Assembly (NCBI GenBank): GCA_009760855.2
Contig: WPIO01000009.1
Location: 2,604,501 to 2,668,500 of the forward strand
Source of the DNA: Cristatella mucedo
Taxonomy: Eukaryota; Bryozoa; Phylactolaemata; Cristatellidae
Direction of reading: 5' to 3'
Length of the DNA: 64,000 bases
Shown here piece after piece: positions 35,759-63,649 of the stretch. Below the pieces are notes generated by a model, which had not been told where the DNA came from, ran no database searches, and saw only the letters and a program-made list of their open reading frames with translations. Position 1 is the stretch's first letter. Every line of letters starts with the position of its first letter. A program made the position numbers and the translations under genes.

Positions 35759-36981
35759 TTCCATTTTTGTATTTTGGAATCGTTTCAGAACAAAGCCACA
35801 GCTAATGTGAAACGACATGTCAGAGTAGCACAAACTGAAACGTTTCAAGCCGTTTCAATCATGTCCAATCTTGGCCTTCAACTAAGTTTTCCTTCTGTAC
35901 ATACATTAGTTGATGGCGAAATCCAAAAAGCACTGACATTTTAGGATGATTGGCATGCAGGAATGCGCTCGCGCGCACACCTAAAGTTCAGAATCTTAAG
36001 TACATACCTCAAGATGGAGTCTGGAGGAAGCAGACGGGGGCGGGGGAGAGAAGTATGCGGCTGGTTGTATAAGCTGACACTTAAAGGCTCTTTCACCTTT
36101 ACTCGGTAGCCGGAGAGATCAACCTAAATAATTGTACTTCCTACCAATACGAAATCGACCACAACTGCCCGATCGATAAAGCGGTACGAGACAATTGCTG
36201 CTTTATTACGAAAGATGTGTACCCAGGCGAGGTTCAGTTGTCTGGGATGGCTGCAATGCGATTAGGGTCACCTGTTGGGCTGGGGCCTGCCTGACCTTCG
36301 GGCCTGCCCGGATTTTCGACGACGCCTCTTAATCTTGGCTTTTGAGTACCCGACGATCATCGGCCTAGTCGTGGTATCTGGAACTCTCGAGCTCGCTCAA
36401 TTAAGCCCACGGATGGATGGGTGGCTGGCTGTCGAGCGTGGCCGCGACAAGTACGGTCGCTATTGGGGCAAGCATATTCCCGCTCCCCTGTAGCATGCTG
36501 TTCATGGCACCCCTCCGTGAGCTGGAGTCCTCGGCGAGCTGAGATGTGCCTAGCTCGCGAGATCCCGCTACTGCAGCCGATTTCGTACCAATGTCGTCTT
36601 GGCTGGTACTTGCGAGGATTGCCGCCCGCCTCCATGATGGCTTTAGCCCGAGAGTGTCCTCCCAGGTTGAAGAAGCTGACTTCGTTATTTGCCACGTCAC
36701 CACCATAGCCTAATGTACCTAGTGCCCCCAGAAGTTTTGTTTATTTGCCCGTTATTATTAGCGAATGCGATATTGTCATAAAGAGGTTTAATCAAACTGC
36801 CGCTCATCGCGCTAGCACAGTGACAGCGACGTGGCAGCAGGCAGCGGGGGGGGGGCCTTGCCGGGACACACCGTGGTGCTGGAGGGAAGTAGCCTACCCT
36901 TCCACCAGTTTCGGTTACAATTCTACGAGCTGTTGAGTGTGCCCAAGCGCCACTTCCCAAGCGCCACTTTTCTTGCTCGCT

Positions 36982-36987
<6 letters not shown>

Positions 36988-37036
<49 letters not shown>
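36988..37036. repeat. (CT)n microsatellite
   Basis: About 24 CT units, some 50 bp before a LINE fragment. Confidence 0.95.
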
Positions 37037-37040
<4 letters not shown>

Positions 37041-37087
37041 TTCCATCTCTCTTTCTTTTTCTTTCTCCTTCTCTCACCCAGTGGGAC

Positions 37088-38325
37088 ACCCCAGAGTATT
37101 GACGTGAATGGCAAAGATCCCCTGAGGAGCCTCTGAAATATGGGGTACCTCAGGGCTCCGTGCGAGGTCCGGTTCTTTTCACGGTTTATACCCTTCCTCT
37201 TGCTGATGTGATTGCCAAGCACAATCTAGGCTTTTACGTCTATGTGGATGACACCCAGTTGTACCTTTACTTTTTCATCCCTCCCAGCCTTCGAGCACCT
37301 CAAATTCTCTCAACTCACCAGCAGCATGTATTGATGACATCCGCAAATGGATGGCGCAAATTTTCTAAAACTAAACGACGATAAAACTAACTTACTAGTT
37401 ATGGGCAAACCCAGTGTAATTCAGAAATTGGAAAGGCTGACGCTCAAAGTCGGCTCTGCCAGCATATCTCCTACTGAATCAGCTCGAAATCTAGGTGTCA
37501 TATTCCAAAGCAACCTCTCGTTAGACGACCATAACAGCTTCATAGTCAAGTCTGCCTAATTTAAGCTACATAACATTGCTAAAATTCGGGCTTGTTTAGA
37601 TAAGAATACCGCGTCTAAGCTGATCCATGCATTTGTGACATCCCATCTTGACTTCTGTAACTCACTGCTTGCTGGCCTACCGGCATGTGCAATCAGGCGA
37701 TTGCAGCTGGTGCAAAACTCTGCAGCTAGGCTTGTCTGTCGCAGTAGCCAAATCACACCACTTCTCGCCGACCTGCACTGGCTACCAGTCAAGCAACGGA
37801 TCGACTTCAAGGTTTTGTCGCTTACTTTTAGGTCGCTTCATTATTTGGCTCCAGCCAATCTCTCAGATTTACTCCCCGACCAGGCCAAGCATAGTACCAC
37901 CTGCTTTTCGGAATCCAACAGTTTACCAATAAATATCTCGTACAAACCTCAAATCCTTTGGAGACCATGCATTTAGTTCGTATGCTCCCAAAGCCTGGAA
38001 CTCCCTCCCGACCTGCGTCAGAACATAGCCTGACCTGACCACATTTAAAAAGAACTTACAAACACAGCTACTTAGGACAGCATTTAGTGGGTCCCTGTGA
38101 TTCGTCCTTGGTGTGCTTATGTTTGCTGACACTTTGCATGCTGCCACTAACCACAATTGCACGCTGACCCTGCGCTTGTCACCCCTAACTATATTAGTCA
38201 TGTTGTTTATCAAGCATGATATTACTCACCATTCAATCGCGTTTCCCTTTGCAGCAAATGACAAGCGCCTAGAAAGAGATCGAGTTCTATGAGGGTGCTT
38301 TGTCAAGAGCGTTATTATTATTGTT
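37088..38325 (+). mobile_element. L2/CR1-like LINE, 3' 1.24 kb
   Basis: Starts inside RT (QSIDVNGK, then [20 protein letters not shown]). FYADD is altered to VYVDD. It continues through [14 protein letters not shown] and SARNLGVIFQSNLSLDDHNS to the C-terminal block and the tail (GCGCCTAGAAAGAGATCGAG, (TTA)n). Several frameshifts mark it as dead. Confidence 0.9.
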
Positions 38326-39172
38326 ACTACTACTACCCTCCTTTTCTATCTCATGCTTATTACTGGACTCTTGTACATCACTAATTATATCCAAAGCCAG
38401 CGGGCCATTTTATTATTGCAAGGATCTGCGGCACGCGTCTCACGAATGCACCCTACTTCCTGTTATTGTACTTGTTGTCTTTTTCAGTATTCTCTTTACG
38501 CAGTTGTCAAGCAAAACTATCCGGAACCGGATTTACCGATTTGCCTCGTCAGAAATCTACATACAGACGTAGTTATACCTCACCAAGGACTGAGGAATAA
38601 CGCGGCGATATGGGCGAATCGGGCAAAACGCGTGTCGTTCGAACTAAGAGCGGATCTGAGTTGTCGTTCGCAGGGTTCGGTGAAAGCAAGGAAATAATGA
38701 CTAGCTAAGACACGCGCGCGCCTTGGATAGTCGTGCTTCCATCGCCATGCTTTGACCAGCACGTCTTGTACCTGCACTTGAACTGGTGAGGTTTACGCGA
38801 GCATCATTACCTGTCACATTGCCCCCCCCCCCCGGCATGCACAAGTTTCACTATCTGTCGCACCGTAAGAAGACGTCAGGACCGCTTATCTTCGAGCTTT
38901 CGTAATCCAATAATGAGATTGGTTCTCTTGGGGCTTTGTAAGCTTTTTATTGTAGTTATTTTTACTAATGCAAATTACCATGGCAGCATCATGTGTCTGA
39001 CCTCAATGAAGTGCGGGGCGAGGCCAACTAAGATCTGTTTGTTGTGGTGTGTAACCTAATATTTCTGTGTATTACTAATATGAAATTTTAATTTTTAATT
39101 ATAAAATATTTTATTCAATTGTTGAAAGTCAATACGTCTTAAGTTAAATATGCGAGAGCTCCGCTGAAAAAT

Positions 39173-39182
39173 CACTTCCGGT
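39173..39182 (+). promoter_or_regulatory. ETS/GABP site in SRP68 promoter
   Basis: CACTTCCGGT, a perfect ETS-family site, lies 10 nt upstream of the SRP68 ATG. Such sites at the transcription start are typical of TATA-less housekeeping promoters. Function is inferred. Confidence 0.5.
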
Positions 39183-39191
39183 TATTCCAAC

Positions 39192-55052
<15,861 letters not shown>

Positions 55053-55130
55053 GCACTGTCTACCATTAATCTTAGTCTGTTGGAAGCCTTGAGCCCAAGA
55101 AATTGTGCACAAGTTCCTTCCACTCAATAC

Positions 55131-55136
55131 AATAAA
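55131..55136 (+). terminator. Polyadenylation signal AATAAA, SRP68
   Basis: AATAAA 79 nt after the SRP68 stop codon. Confidence 0.75.
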
Positions 55137-55429
55137 GCTACCCCTTCTAGTCGGAAGAAGTGGTTATTGCTGCAGCATATATTAATTAGCCCGTGTCGCG
55201 AATTACATGAGATATTTTTGAGTACATGCATATCTGAATATCAGGCTTTGCCTTCAGCGGCTTTTTGTACAGATGGCATTTCAGTAGGGTTTACTGTGAG
55301 CATGTCCGTAGTCGGTCACCACAGCCGTTAACCAGGCTACCGGCATGGCAAACTGATTGGATATTGGCCATTTGGGTTCTACCTGTAACCGTTAAAAGTC
55401 GATGCATTGGACGAGAGGACCTAAATATG

Positions 55430-55745
55430 AGTGACACAACTGCTTGATGGGAAGCCAGCAGAGGTCGTTAGAAGAGGTGTGATATGACAGTTGCGACATT
55501 CAGGTCAGACTGCCGAGTTTTGCACTGCCTGTAAGCCGCTTATTGCACAGGCCGGAAGACCTGCAATTAGCGACTTACCAAAGTCTAGAAAAGGCGTCCC
55601 TGTAATGTCACAAATGTATGGATCAGTTTGGCTAAGATAAATCATATTTAAGCAAGTCCAGTTGTTGTATTGTATGGAGCTGAGAGTGGGCAGACTTGAC
55701 TCTGAAGCTGATATGGTCATCTGGCGAAAGTTCTCTCTGGACGGA
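55430..55745 (-). mobile_element. LINE fragment, degraded
   Basis: The reverse strand carries FLDFGKSLIAGLPACAISGL and LSPDDHISFRVKSAHSQLH, matching the C-terminal half of ORF2. Stops and frameshifts throughout. Confidence 0.65.
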
Positions 55746-56149
55746 ATCAGCGACTGGAACTACAACCTGCACAACAAGGAACCGCCTAAGCCTGGATGCT
55801 TGAAGGTTTTGAGCTTGATTTATTTTCATAAGCTACCGGAAGCGGTTTTCCAAGCTCATTCACGATGGATGCACACAAAATAGTTTCATTGCTGTGGTTA
55901 ACTGTTGGGTTCAGGGTTCTATCTGTTAGTATTAAAAGTGGCTGCATTAGACAGAACAGAATCCTCATTCAAACCGTTGTGTAATATCAACTGACTCCTG
56001 GCCTATTATGGCACCGACGACTAATTTAGTGCAAACAGCAAATCGGCGGTGGAAACGTATGCATTTATAAGGATGCTTATTCAGGCAACATTGCTCTGTG
56101 ATAGCTATCTTAGATGATAATTTCACAAATTTTGGCTTCTGGTGAATTG

Positions 56150-56935
56150 TACCAAAAGCATACCTGTGCTTTGATCTTTATCTGCCATCCAGCACTACTA
56201 ACTTTCTCAAATCGAATAACAGTAAAAACCAACTTACTAGTCATGGGCAAACCTAGTTGTACTCAGAAATTAAAAAGCCGAATCCTCAAGATTAGTCAGC
56301 CACCATATCTAGTGTAACATCTGCACTATATCTGGACGTTTTGTTCAAGAGTGACCTTTTTTTCAAGCCTGCCTACTTTCAGCTACATGGCAAGGCAAAA
56401 ACTCATACCTGCTTAGATAAGGATACCACAGCCAAATTGGTCCATTAATTTGCAACATCTTGTATAGACTTTTGTAATTCACTATTCGCAGGTATTCCTG
56501 CCTGTGCTATGAAGCTTTAACATTGCAAAACTTGGCAGCCAGGCCTAGTCTGCCACGAACGTTGCAACTGCCAAATTAAACTACTTCTCAGAGACCTGCA
56601 CGAAGGAGAGACCCCATCAAGCACCGTATCGACACTGCAAGGTTCCATCACTCTAAAGTCCTTTCATTTTCTAGCTGCAGAGGATGTATTCGAAATACTT
56701 CCTAATCAGGCTTCACATTATGCCACCTGCTCTTCTGACTGAAGTCGTTAAATATGCCTTTAACCAGCCTCAAATCGTTTGGAGACCAAACCTCACGTTC
56801 GTATGCTCCTTAAGCCTGGAACCCACGCCCGACCAGCATCACGACATATCCTGACTTGACAATTAAAAAGAAAAGTGCCTAGAAAGACTTGTAGTTTTCT
56901 TGAGGTGCTATACAATGTCTTTCTGTTATTTTTCC
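56150..56935 (+). mobile_element. LINE 3' fragment, degraded
   Basis: KTNLLVMGKPSCTQKLKSR, followed by frameshifted C-terminal blocks and the tail GTGCCTAGAAAGACTTGTAG ... GAGGTGCTATACAATG. Confidence 0.7.
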
Positions 56936-57299
56936 AAACTCCCAGTTCCATGGCAGCTTGCATTGCCGGCAAGACCTCCTACTGCTTACGGGAAACCGTG
57001 TCACTCGCAAACCAAAAAAAAAAAAAAAACGTTCAAAAGTGGCCCAACCCAGAGACATTCCTATATCTTGAGCATGGAATGGGGGTATTGTGTTCCAAAA
57101 TGAGATCGTTCACTAGATGGCATATTGGCCCCAGTTGTCAGCCTAGTGTCTGCTTTGTACTGTTGCCAAAATTATGTGTGTTTAGTTAGATAAGGATGCA
57201 ACAGCAGTTAGACAGTCAGTGAGTGGCGTCTAGTATGGACACACTTCAGCCTCTCTCTTTGCTTATGCTCCTTCTTATGCAGTAAAACGCTTTTGGTTA

Positions 57300-57855
57300 C
57301 TTGTAGTCTGAGGTGGTTCAAAATCTGGCAGCCAGGCCAGTCTGTCTTTGACGTCGCAACTGCCGTATTACCTCACTCCTCAGCGATCTGATCAAGCAGC
57401 TGATCGATCGACTTTGAGATCCTGTCGCTCACGTGTAGGTCCCTTCAATCTCTAGCTTGGCCTACCAACCTGAAATAATATACCACCCATCGCCCTAATT
57501 CGGATCGTTATGTTGTACCTTATAACCCTCAAGTCCTTCAGAGACCATGCCTCCAGTCAGTATTTACCCAAATTTCTGTAACTTCGCACCGACTCTCACT
57601 ACACCCCCTTACGGTGTGACTTCTCCACGCAGTGGGCAGCAAACCAACAGAAAAGCACCTCTTCCTAGCAGCACTTGCTGCGTCGTTACGAGCCGTCCTT
57701 TATTGCACTACTAATGGGTGCTGCCATTGTGCAAATCATCAATAAGCACTCGACATGCTTCTTTCCAGCCTATGAAAAGTACCTAAAAAAAGAGACGATT
57801 CTCTCGGTGCTGTACAAAAAGTTATCATTATCAATATTAGTATTATTGTTAGTAT
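57300..57855 (+). mobile_element. LINE 3' fragment, degraded
   Basis: Noncontiguous blocks resembling LQNLAARP..C and the 3' UTR, ending in a tail-like AAAAAAGAGACGATTCTCTC ... GCTGTACAAAAAG and a (TTA)n-like end. It lies between the SRP68 and F-BAR 3' ends. Confidence 0.55.
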
Positions 57856-58661
57856 TAACCTTTGCACCGGCTGCGGTGGTGCCTCTTGACTCAAATATGT
57901 CTCAACTCAAGCCACTCACGGCCTGCTCGCGAGTCCTATAATGACAGCTGCACATGCAACCGTGCTCAAGCAGCGCTGTCGTCGTCAGAACAGTCGCTCG
58001 AATGGAGGTATCTATCTAACCTGCACTACCCTGGCACCTTCGATTCGATAGAGCGAGAAGCGGAGAAAGGAAAGGGCAGCGCCCGCCGTCACCGGCAGCA
58101 CAACCCGCAGGCAGCACAGCGCTATTGGCAGCCCGCAACAAGAGCCAGGCGCAACAAGAGCCAGGCGGCAAAGCGCTGCAGCAAGCCACGCCACGTGTGC
58201 CCTAGGGCCACTTGCTGCCGTCCGGCGCGCCTGTGTGTCCACTTCCACCTGGGCCGACTGGCGTGCGTCGGTGTGGCCAGAAGCAGCCCTGCGTCATTGC
58301 CACATTGCACACATCATGCCTCGTCATCTGGGGCGGAGCTTCGAGCCTGCGGAAGAGCAGAGGCGACGACGGCAAAGCCTCTGCTCTTCCGCCACAGCAG
58401 CCGACACCGCCGTTGGACCCTATCAATGCACACGCCTGCCGCTGCCGACGCTTGCCCCCCCCCCCGGAAGTCCCGGGGCGCACTCGCCCCCAGCGAAAGC
58501 GCCGGGCATGAGACAGACGGCACGAATGGCGACGGCAGCATCGGGGGGGGGGGAGATTTGACGTCAGCAGGCTCGATCGTCGACGGAGTCGCGCCAGCAT
58601 CCTGGTCGCCGCGGTTGCGCGGCCGCTCGGCGGCGGCAGCATCCTGCCGGCACTGCCGCCG

Positions 58662-61600
58662 CTAGTGAAACTCGCTGCTGGAAGTCGAGAGAGCCCTGCG
58701 GACGGTGTCGATATCCTCTGCAAACAGAGAGGCCGAAAGAGTGGCCGCATGGCAGCAGGAGTGGCAGCTGCCACACCGCTGGGAAACGAGAGAGAGAGAG
58801 AGTGGGCACGACAGTCGTAGCTCTAAATAAAGGGGGCGTCTTCGAGCTCGGAGGAGACGTCGGCTCACGCACGAGCGGCTGGCTTGCCCGGGCGGGCATG
58901 CAGCCACGCTGTGCTGTGGGTCGGGCAGCGGGCACAGCCTGCAGTTCGTTTCGAACGAGTGGATAGTTCCATGCCTTTGCGATCGTGACTGCGAGCTTGG
59001 CCACTGGCTTTGAACTGAGAGCCGCTTATGAAATGGCCGTGATGAGCCGAGGCTCGTGAGCACCGTTTAGGGGTCTTTACCTTTCGCAGCAAGATGACGA
59101 CCCTATGCAAACGGCCTTGCGTGTGAAGCACTTTTTGACGAATCCTTATTTGGTGCCGGTGCAGTGGCTTAGCCAGACGTGCTGATTTGAACCCTATGCA
59201 ACTACTATGGAGCAATACCGACAGGCACCTCAGGCCGGATGTTCGGCCTACACCAGTAGCCGACGTTTTCAGTCAAACGCAGGCTCTTTGGAATGCGCTG
59301 CAGTAGAAGAGACTGCACAGAAGCTGGTAGCCTCTATTCCTGGCCAGATAAAGGAGGTCATAAAGAATCGTAGTAGGACGACATCAAACTTAATGCACAC
59401 ATACCAACCAACAGCCTATGTGTTGATTTTTGGGTTGTCAAATAAATATTTTCCTTTCACGTGCTTTTCGCATGTTTTCATAACTTAATTGTGACAGTAG
59501 AAACCCCTCTTATCACTCGAACGAATTCACAGCTGCAGTCTATAACTGCAAGGATTTTGTTTCGCCTGATTTCGTATGATTGTGCATGAACGAGATTACT
59601 GTATGACTTACGACCCGGCCTCTAAATAAGACACGAGCCGGACCGAAGTTGCTCTCTTGGAGTAACTTCGGTCCGGCTCGTGTCTTACTTGCTCTCTTGG
59701 AGTAACCATCTGCCGGTCTCTGAGTCAGAGCGGCTGAGCGTGAGCTATTGTACACTTGTAAACGACCATCTGTAGGACGTCATGTGCCCTATCTGCCTTA
59801 GTAAATCTGCCTTAGCAATCATTCGCCTTTTCTAATATGGCGGCGCTGTTAGCGCCGCCATATTAGAAAAGGCTTACGATGGCTGCGCTGCTACCTTTGG
59901 CGTATTGCGAGCATCACGTGTCTGTACCTTGCTTTCATTTTGCCGCTACCCCAACGAGTGAAGGTTGCACGCGGACACGACATGAGCCAGCGGCTGCTGC
60001 AAAACCATCAGCTAAGACCGTAGGGTCCGAGTCAGCCAGCTAGCATCAGAGAGGAGTGCGGTGCAGAGGCAGCAGTGGCAGCTGCAGAGGCCGCGGCAGC
60101 CGGACTCACCATAAATGCCAGCACTAGAAATTCCTTGGTTAGGCACGGGAGGCCTCAGCTGCGGTCGACCCAGCGTTGCATTCTGGGATGGCAAAGGAAA
60201 CGAAGTCGGCACTAGCGGACCGGCAGCAGGTGACGGGTCGAAGCTCTCGTAGAGAACGGGACCTGCGAAACAAGATGGGGTGGCGGCTCAGAGACGACGC
60301 CACAGGGACGCTTGCCGGCGGCACAAGTGGAGGCGAGCGCAGGCCACGCCCCGTTGCATATGGGCCGGCCGTAAGCGCAGTTGCCTCCTCTGCGTGAGTG
60401 CAGAACGCCAGTCGTCGCGAGCGTGATTCACTCGACGCCGGCCCTGCCCACCGCCTGTCCCACTGCTGCAGCCCCGATCACTAGTTTCCGGTTTGGCACG
60501 TCTGCCGGCGGCTGCGCCTCGTGTAGCACCTAAGGCCGGCAGTGAAAGATGCACAAGTCGCAAAGAGGGAGCAGGGAATCCGATCTTCCAGATCCGATTC
60601 GCTTTTCGCTGTTTCAATTTTTGCTCACGAGGCCACGGCTCAGCCCCCAGTGGCTCAGTGCAGGTCGTATGATTTTCGGCCGAGTTCGAAGCATCCGGCT
60701 GAGCCGCGAGCCCCTGGCTGCTGAGTCCGTGCAGCTGAGCTGAGAGCTAGCGAGTCTGTCAGCAGTTGTGCTGCCGACCGAAAGCCTGCCGGCCAGCGGG
60801 CGAGTGGGCGCTCGCTGAAATGCGCGCCACGAGCTGGGCCTGCAGCAGCGCCGACACCTTGCGCCTCGGCGGCGCCAGGCTCCTGCCGTCGGCGGCCATC
60901 TGAATGGCACAGTGAAGCCATCTGAATGGCACAGCGAAGCCATCTGAATGGCACAGCGAAGCCATCTGAATGGTACAGCGAGCCGAGACGGCTGCTGAGT
61001 CGCAAGGCGGCAGCTCTCACTCGGTCGTTCCTTTCCCGTCTGATTGCTCTCAATGAACAGGGCGATGTCTGCTTCGACGCTGCACTTCTCCAGCCCGGCT
61101 CGAATGCGATCGTTGCTCTACACAAAGAGCGCAGAGCGCTGAGAGCTAGCGCTCACTCTCCCTTCGCTGGGCGATGCTAGTGCAGGGCTAGGCCACCCAA
61201 CGGACGACGAGGTACGACGACAGACGAGCGAGGCAACAGTGGGCTCGCATTGGCTGGCGCATCAGCACCGCACGGAATGAGCATCGCATGCAAGGAGCAG
61301 CAGCAGCAGACGACGGATTAAGCCACGGAATTAAGGCCTCCTCTTCTTCCTCCTCCTCCTCCTCTCCCAGCACCGAGGGCATAAGAGGTTGCGAATTCAT
61401 TTGCTGGCGATCGCCGGAAGGAGGGAAACCGAAGGCGGGGCGGGATACATGCCCCCAACCCACCCTCCAGCGAGGCAAGCCGGCGCCACTCTAGCGGTCA
61501 ACGGCTGCTGTCCGTCTGCAAAACGACTATTTCTGGGAAGAAGCTTGGCTGCTGGCGCAATGCTGGCTGGCTTCGAGGCAGCATTGCCTGAGCAAGCTGG

Positions 61601-63167
61601 AAACCGCCGCAGCCCCAGGGCTGCCTAGCTTGCCGACTCGCTCGCTGGGCTCTGCACGCTGACTGAAGGTCCAGAAGACTTCCGTAGAGAAATTGGCTAC
61701 TTTTGAGCAATTCGGCAAACGCATCCATCCACAACACACCCCGCCAACCCCTAAGCCTACGGCGTAGGAAGCCTTTGGAGTGGGCCGTAGTGTCTTTACA
61801 GCAGCAGCAGCCAATCACAAGCGGTGGCAGAGCGCTCCAGCAAAACAAGAGTGGCAGCTCTGTTGGACGTAGCACCCCCGCCCGCCCCGCCAGTGCAGAA
61901 CGCACGAGTACGGCAGGAGCCCGGCTAGCCAGCTGGCAGCAATCGCGCACGAAAGCTCAGCTGCCGTCTGCCTCGAGCGCAGCCATGCACAGCCATCGAC
62001 GTAACCGTGCACTTGCGCTGAGCCTTCAGCTGACCACTGCTTTGTGAATTATTACGATATGCTGAGGCGTTTGCACGGAACAGCATGCCTCGGCAACGCT
62101 TATCTGCAACCGCGCAAAAAGGCGAGTCATTCTTCATGCCGAGACACTAGAGCTCATTGCTGGAGCATGCACTTAGGACGGCAACAATGTACATTGAAAA
62201 AATTACAACTTCGTGACACTCGACCGCAGCGAGAACAGTTTTAGAGAATAAGTCGTCAGCCGTCTGCTGTCGTCAATCTTGGTACACGGATGCTACGACT
62301 AAAGAAATAGAAAACTAGAAAACTCGTCGTTGTACGCGAGTGTGCGACAAAGCTGTAGCGCGCTACTTTGTTTTCCTTCGAACGCTTACTCTGCTCTTTG
62401 GATGAGCGGTTTACGTTTCATTTTCATTCTAATACTTTCTTGGAGTTTTCGCACACTTTAGTGGGAGCTTTATTTTGGGCAACCTGCATCAACAAAATGC
62501 TGCTCCCTTTTCATCCGAAAGCTCGCCTCCCCCTCGGCGGTTTTGCTAAGGGGCCTAAACTGAAGAAGCTGGCATTTAGCAGCATGCACAGCATGTGTTC
62601 AAATAAAAGAGTGCTTGCGTGCTGAAATGGAAAGCAGAAACGCATAACTGTGATCATTCGGCAACAATCCGATATTTGCAGAGTGAGGTACAACATCTGT
62701 CGAGCGAGTCGTTGCGACTGTTGAGCATCATTTCAGACGGCCCTGCAGTTGTGTTGGTTTCGTAAATGCTGCGAGCAGTGCATGCTCTTATGATTGACAC
62801 TCATTTCCCTCCCCTTTGCACAAACAAACATTTTTCATTATATCGTTTCTTTTCCTTCGTACTAGCCAAATGTCAATAGCACACCTGTCTCACACCGGTT
62901 CACAGTCGCACCTTCCCTCGGGCGGAGCGGACGAACATAGCGACCGTACTGCACATGCAGGCACACAAGCGTTACAATCAAGCACACATAGACGACCATG
63001 TACGAGCAATCTCCTAACCAAACCGATCAGTGAAGCACGCCAGAGATGGGGGATCCCTCGCTGCTGCCCCCTCTCACCTCATCCTGGTTGCAGCAGGTCT
63101 GCGAGTCGATGTTGACGAGTACCCACATCTCGCTCCTCAGGATCTCGATTCTCTCTTCGTCGACTTG
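58662..63167 (-). CDS. PSTPIP-like F-BAR protein, last four exons (5' end outside window)
   Basis: Minus-strand exons: 63167-63078, 61117-61021, 60262-60110, 58717-58662; all GT-AG and in phase (0, then 1/2, then 1/2), 131 residues to the stop. Exon order: ERIEILRSEMWVLVNIDSQT (end of the F-BAR helices); SNDRIRAGLEKCSVEADIAL with FIESNQTGKERPS; PVLYESFDPSPAAGPLVP with a Pro-rich linker; and finally GIYEDIDTVRRAL ... SSSEFH. Human PSTPIP proteins have the same succession (LEGCSIDADIDSFI, TGTEPPAPVPYQNYYD). These proteins tubulate membranes, bind PTP-PEST phosphatases and link to actin. No SH3 codons follow, so the tail resembles PSTPIP2 more than PSTPIP1. The Tyr in GIYEDI is a possible phosphosite. 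The upstream F-BAR exons must lie beyond 64000. Confidence 0.85.
59207..59487 (+). other. Open frame of uncertain status in an F-BAR intron
   Basis: 93 codons including VEETAQKLVASIPGQIKEVI, a helix-like stretch, with an AATAAA at 59441 inside the frame. It might be an antisense or nested transcript end, or chance. No family was recognised. Confidence 0.15.
59627..59687. repeat. Perfect hairpin palindrome 1 (24-bp arms, 13-nt loop)
   Basis: Left arm 59627-59650 begins TAAGACACGAGCCGGACC; right arm 59664-59687 is its exact reverse complement. The loop plus the first bases of the right arm (GCTCTCTTGGAGTAAC) recur directly at 59691-59706. Confidence 0.95.
59825..59873. repeat. Perfect hairpin palindrome 2 (23-bp arms, 3-nt loop)
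   Basis: Left arm 59825-59847 (GCCTTTTCTAATATGGCGGC then GCT), loop GTT, right arm 59851-59873 exactly complementary. Each arm contains ATGGCGGC, the YY1 core. Confidence 0.95.
60895..60981. repeat. 22-bp minisatellite, four units
   Basis: GCCATCTGAATGGCACAGCG+AA repeated at 60895, 60917, 60939 and 60961 with one or two mismatches, in the F-BAR intron just 40 bp from exon 61021-61117. Confidence 0.95.
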
Positions 63168-63334
63168 CTGAAAAACCTGAGCAAGAAAGAGCAAAGGTCC
63201 ATTTATCTGGCAAATGTCGCTCCGATTACAGCTTTACCCACCAAAGCTGCTCTCACTCACATGCGGCCAGCAGCTGTGTGGGGGCTTTGATCCTTCCTTG
63301 CCTTTCAGCAGGGGGGGGGCTCTGTCTGTCTCTA

Positions 63335-63494
<160 letters not shown>

Positions 63495-63495
<1 letters not shown>

Positions 63496-63640
63496 GGTAG
63501 AAAGGTCGCTTCACTTGCTTGCACCTGCCTACCTACTCGACATCCTTACTCCTCCAGTGTACAGTCGCACTACCGGCTTTTCGGCTTCCAGATATCTAGT
63601 TGGCTTGCTATGCAAGACCTCAAGCGCCCTCGAACATGAT
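63495..63640 (+). mobile_element. LINE fragment
   Basis: Encodes RSLHLLAPAYLLDILTPP and SRTTGFSAS, the ORF2 C-terminal block, directly after the CT tract. Confidence 0.7.
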
Positions 63641-63649
63641 AATCTGCTA

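Larger units (their letters stand above)
28060..39150. other. Gene-poor interval between ISCA2 and SRP68
   Basis: No supported exon. Contains LINE fragments (29.1, 33.1, 37.1 kb), SINE-A (34.5 kb, 35.7 kb) and SINE-B (31.3, 34.8 kb). The stretches 29.7-31.2, 31.4-33.1, 35.0-36.9 and 38.3-39.1 kb show nothing I can identify. Confidence 0.5.

Noticed and set aside
36357-36706. Minus-strand string FFNLGGHSRAKAIMEAGG resembling a carrier-protein (FFxLGGHS) motif
   Set aside because: Isolated, without neighbouring adenylation or condensation domain exons, and the plus strand is equally open. Probably coincidence.
60655-61125. Minus-strand ORF with repeated CHSDGF blocks
   Set aside because: The repeats are the 22-bp minisatellite in translation; the true exon there is 61021-61117 in another frame.
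62368-62625. 85-codon plus-strand ORF at 62.4 kb
   Set aside because: No recognised family, no clear splice context, located in an intron of the F-BAR gene.
63030-63290. Plus-strand frame DEYPHLAPQDLDSLFVDLL as an exon
   Set aside because: The opposite strand at 63078-63167 has both splice sites, correct phase and F-BAR similarity; the plus frame is its shadow.
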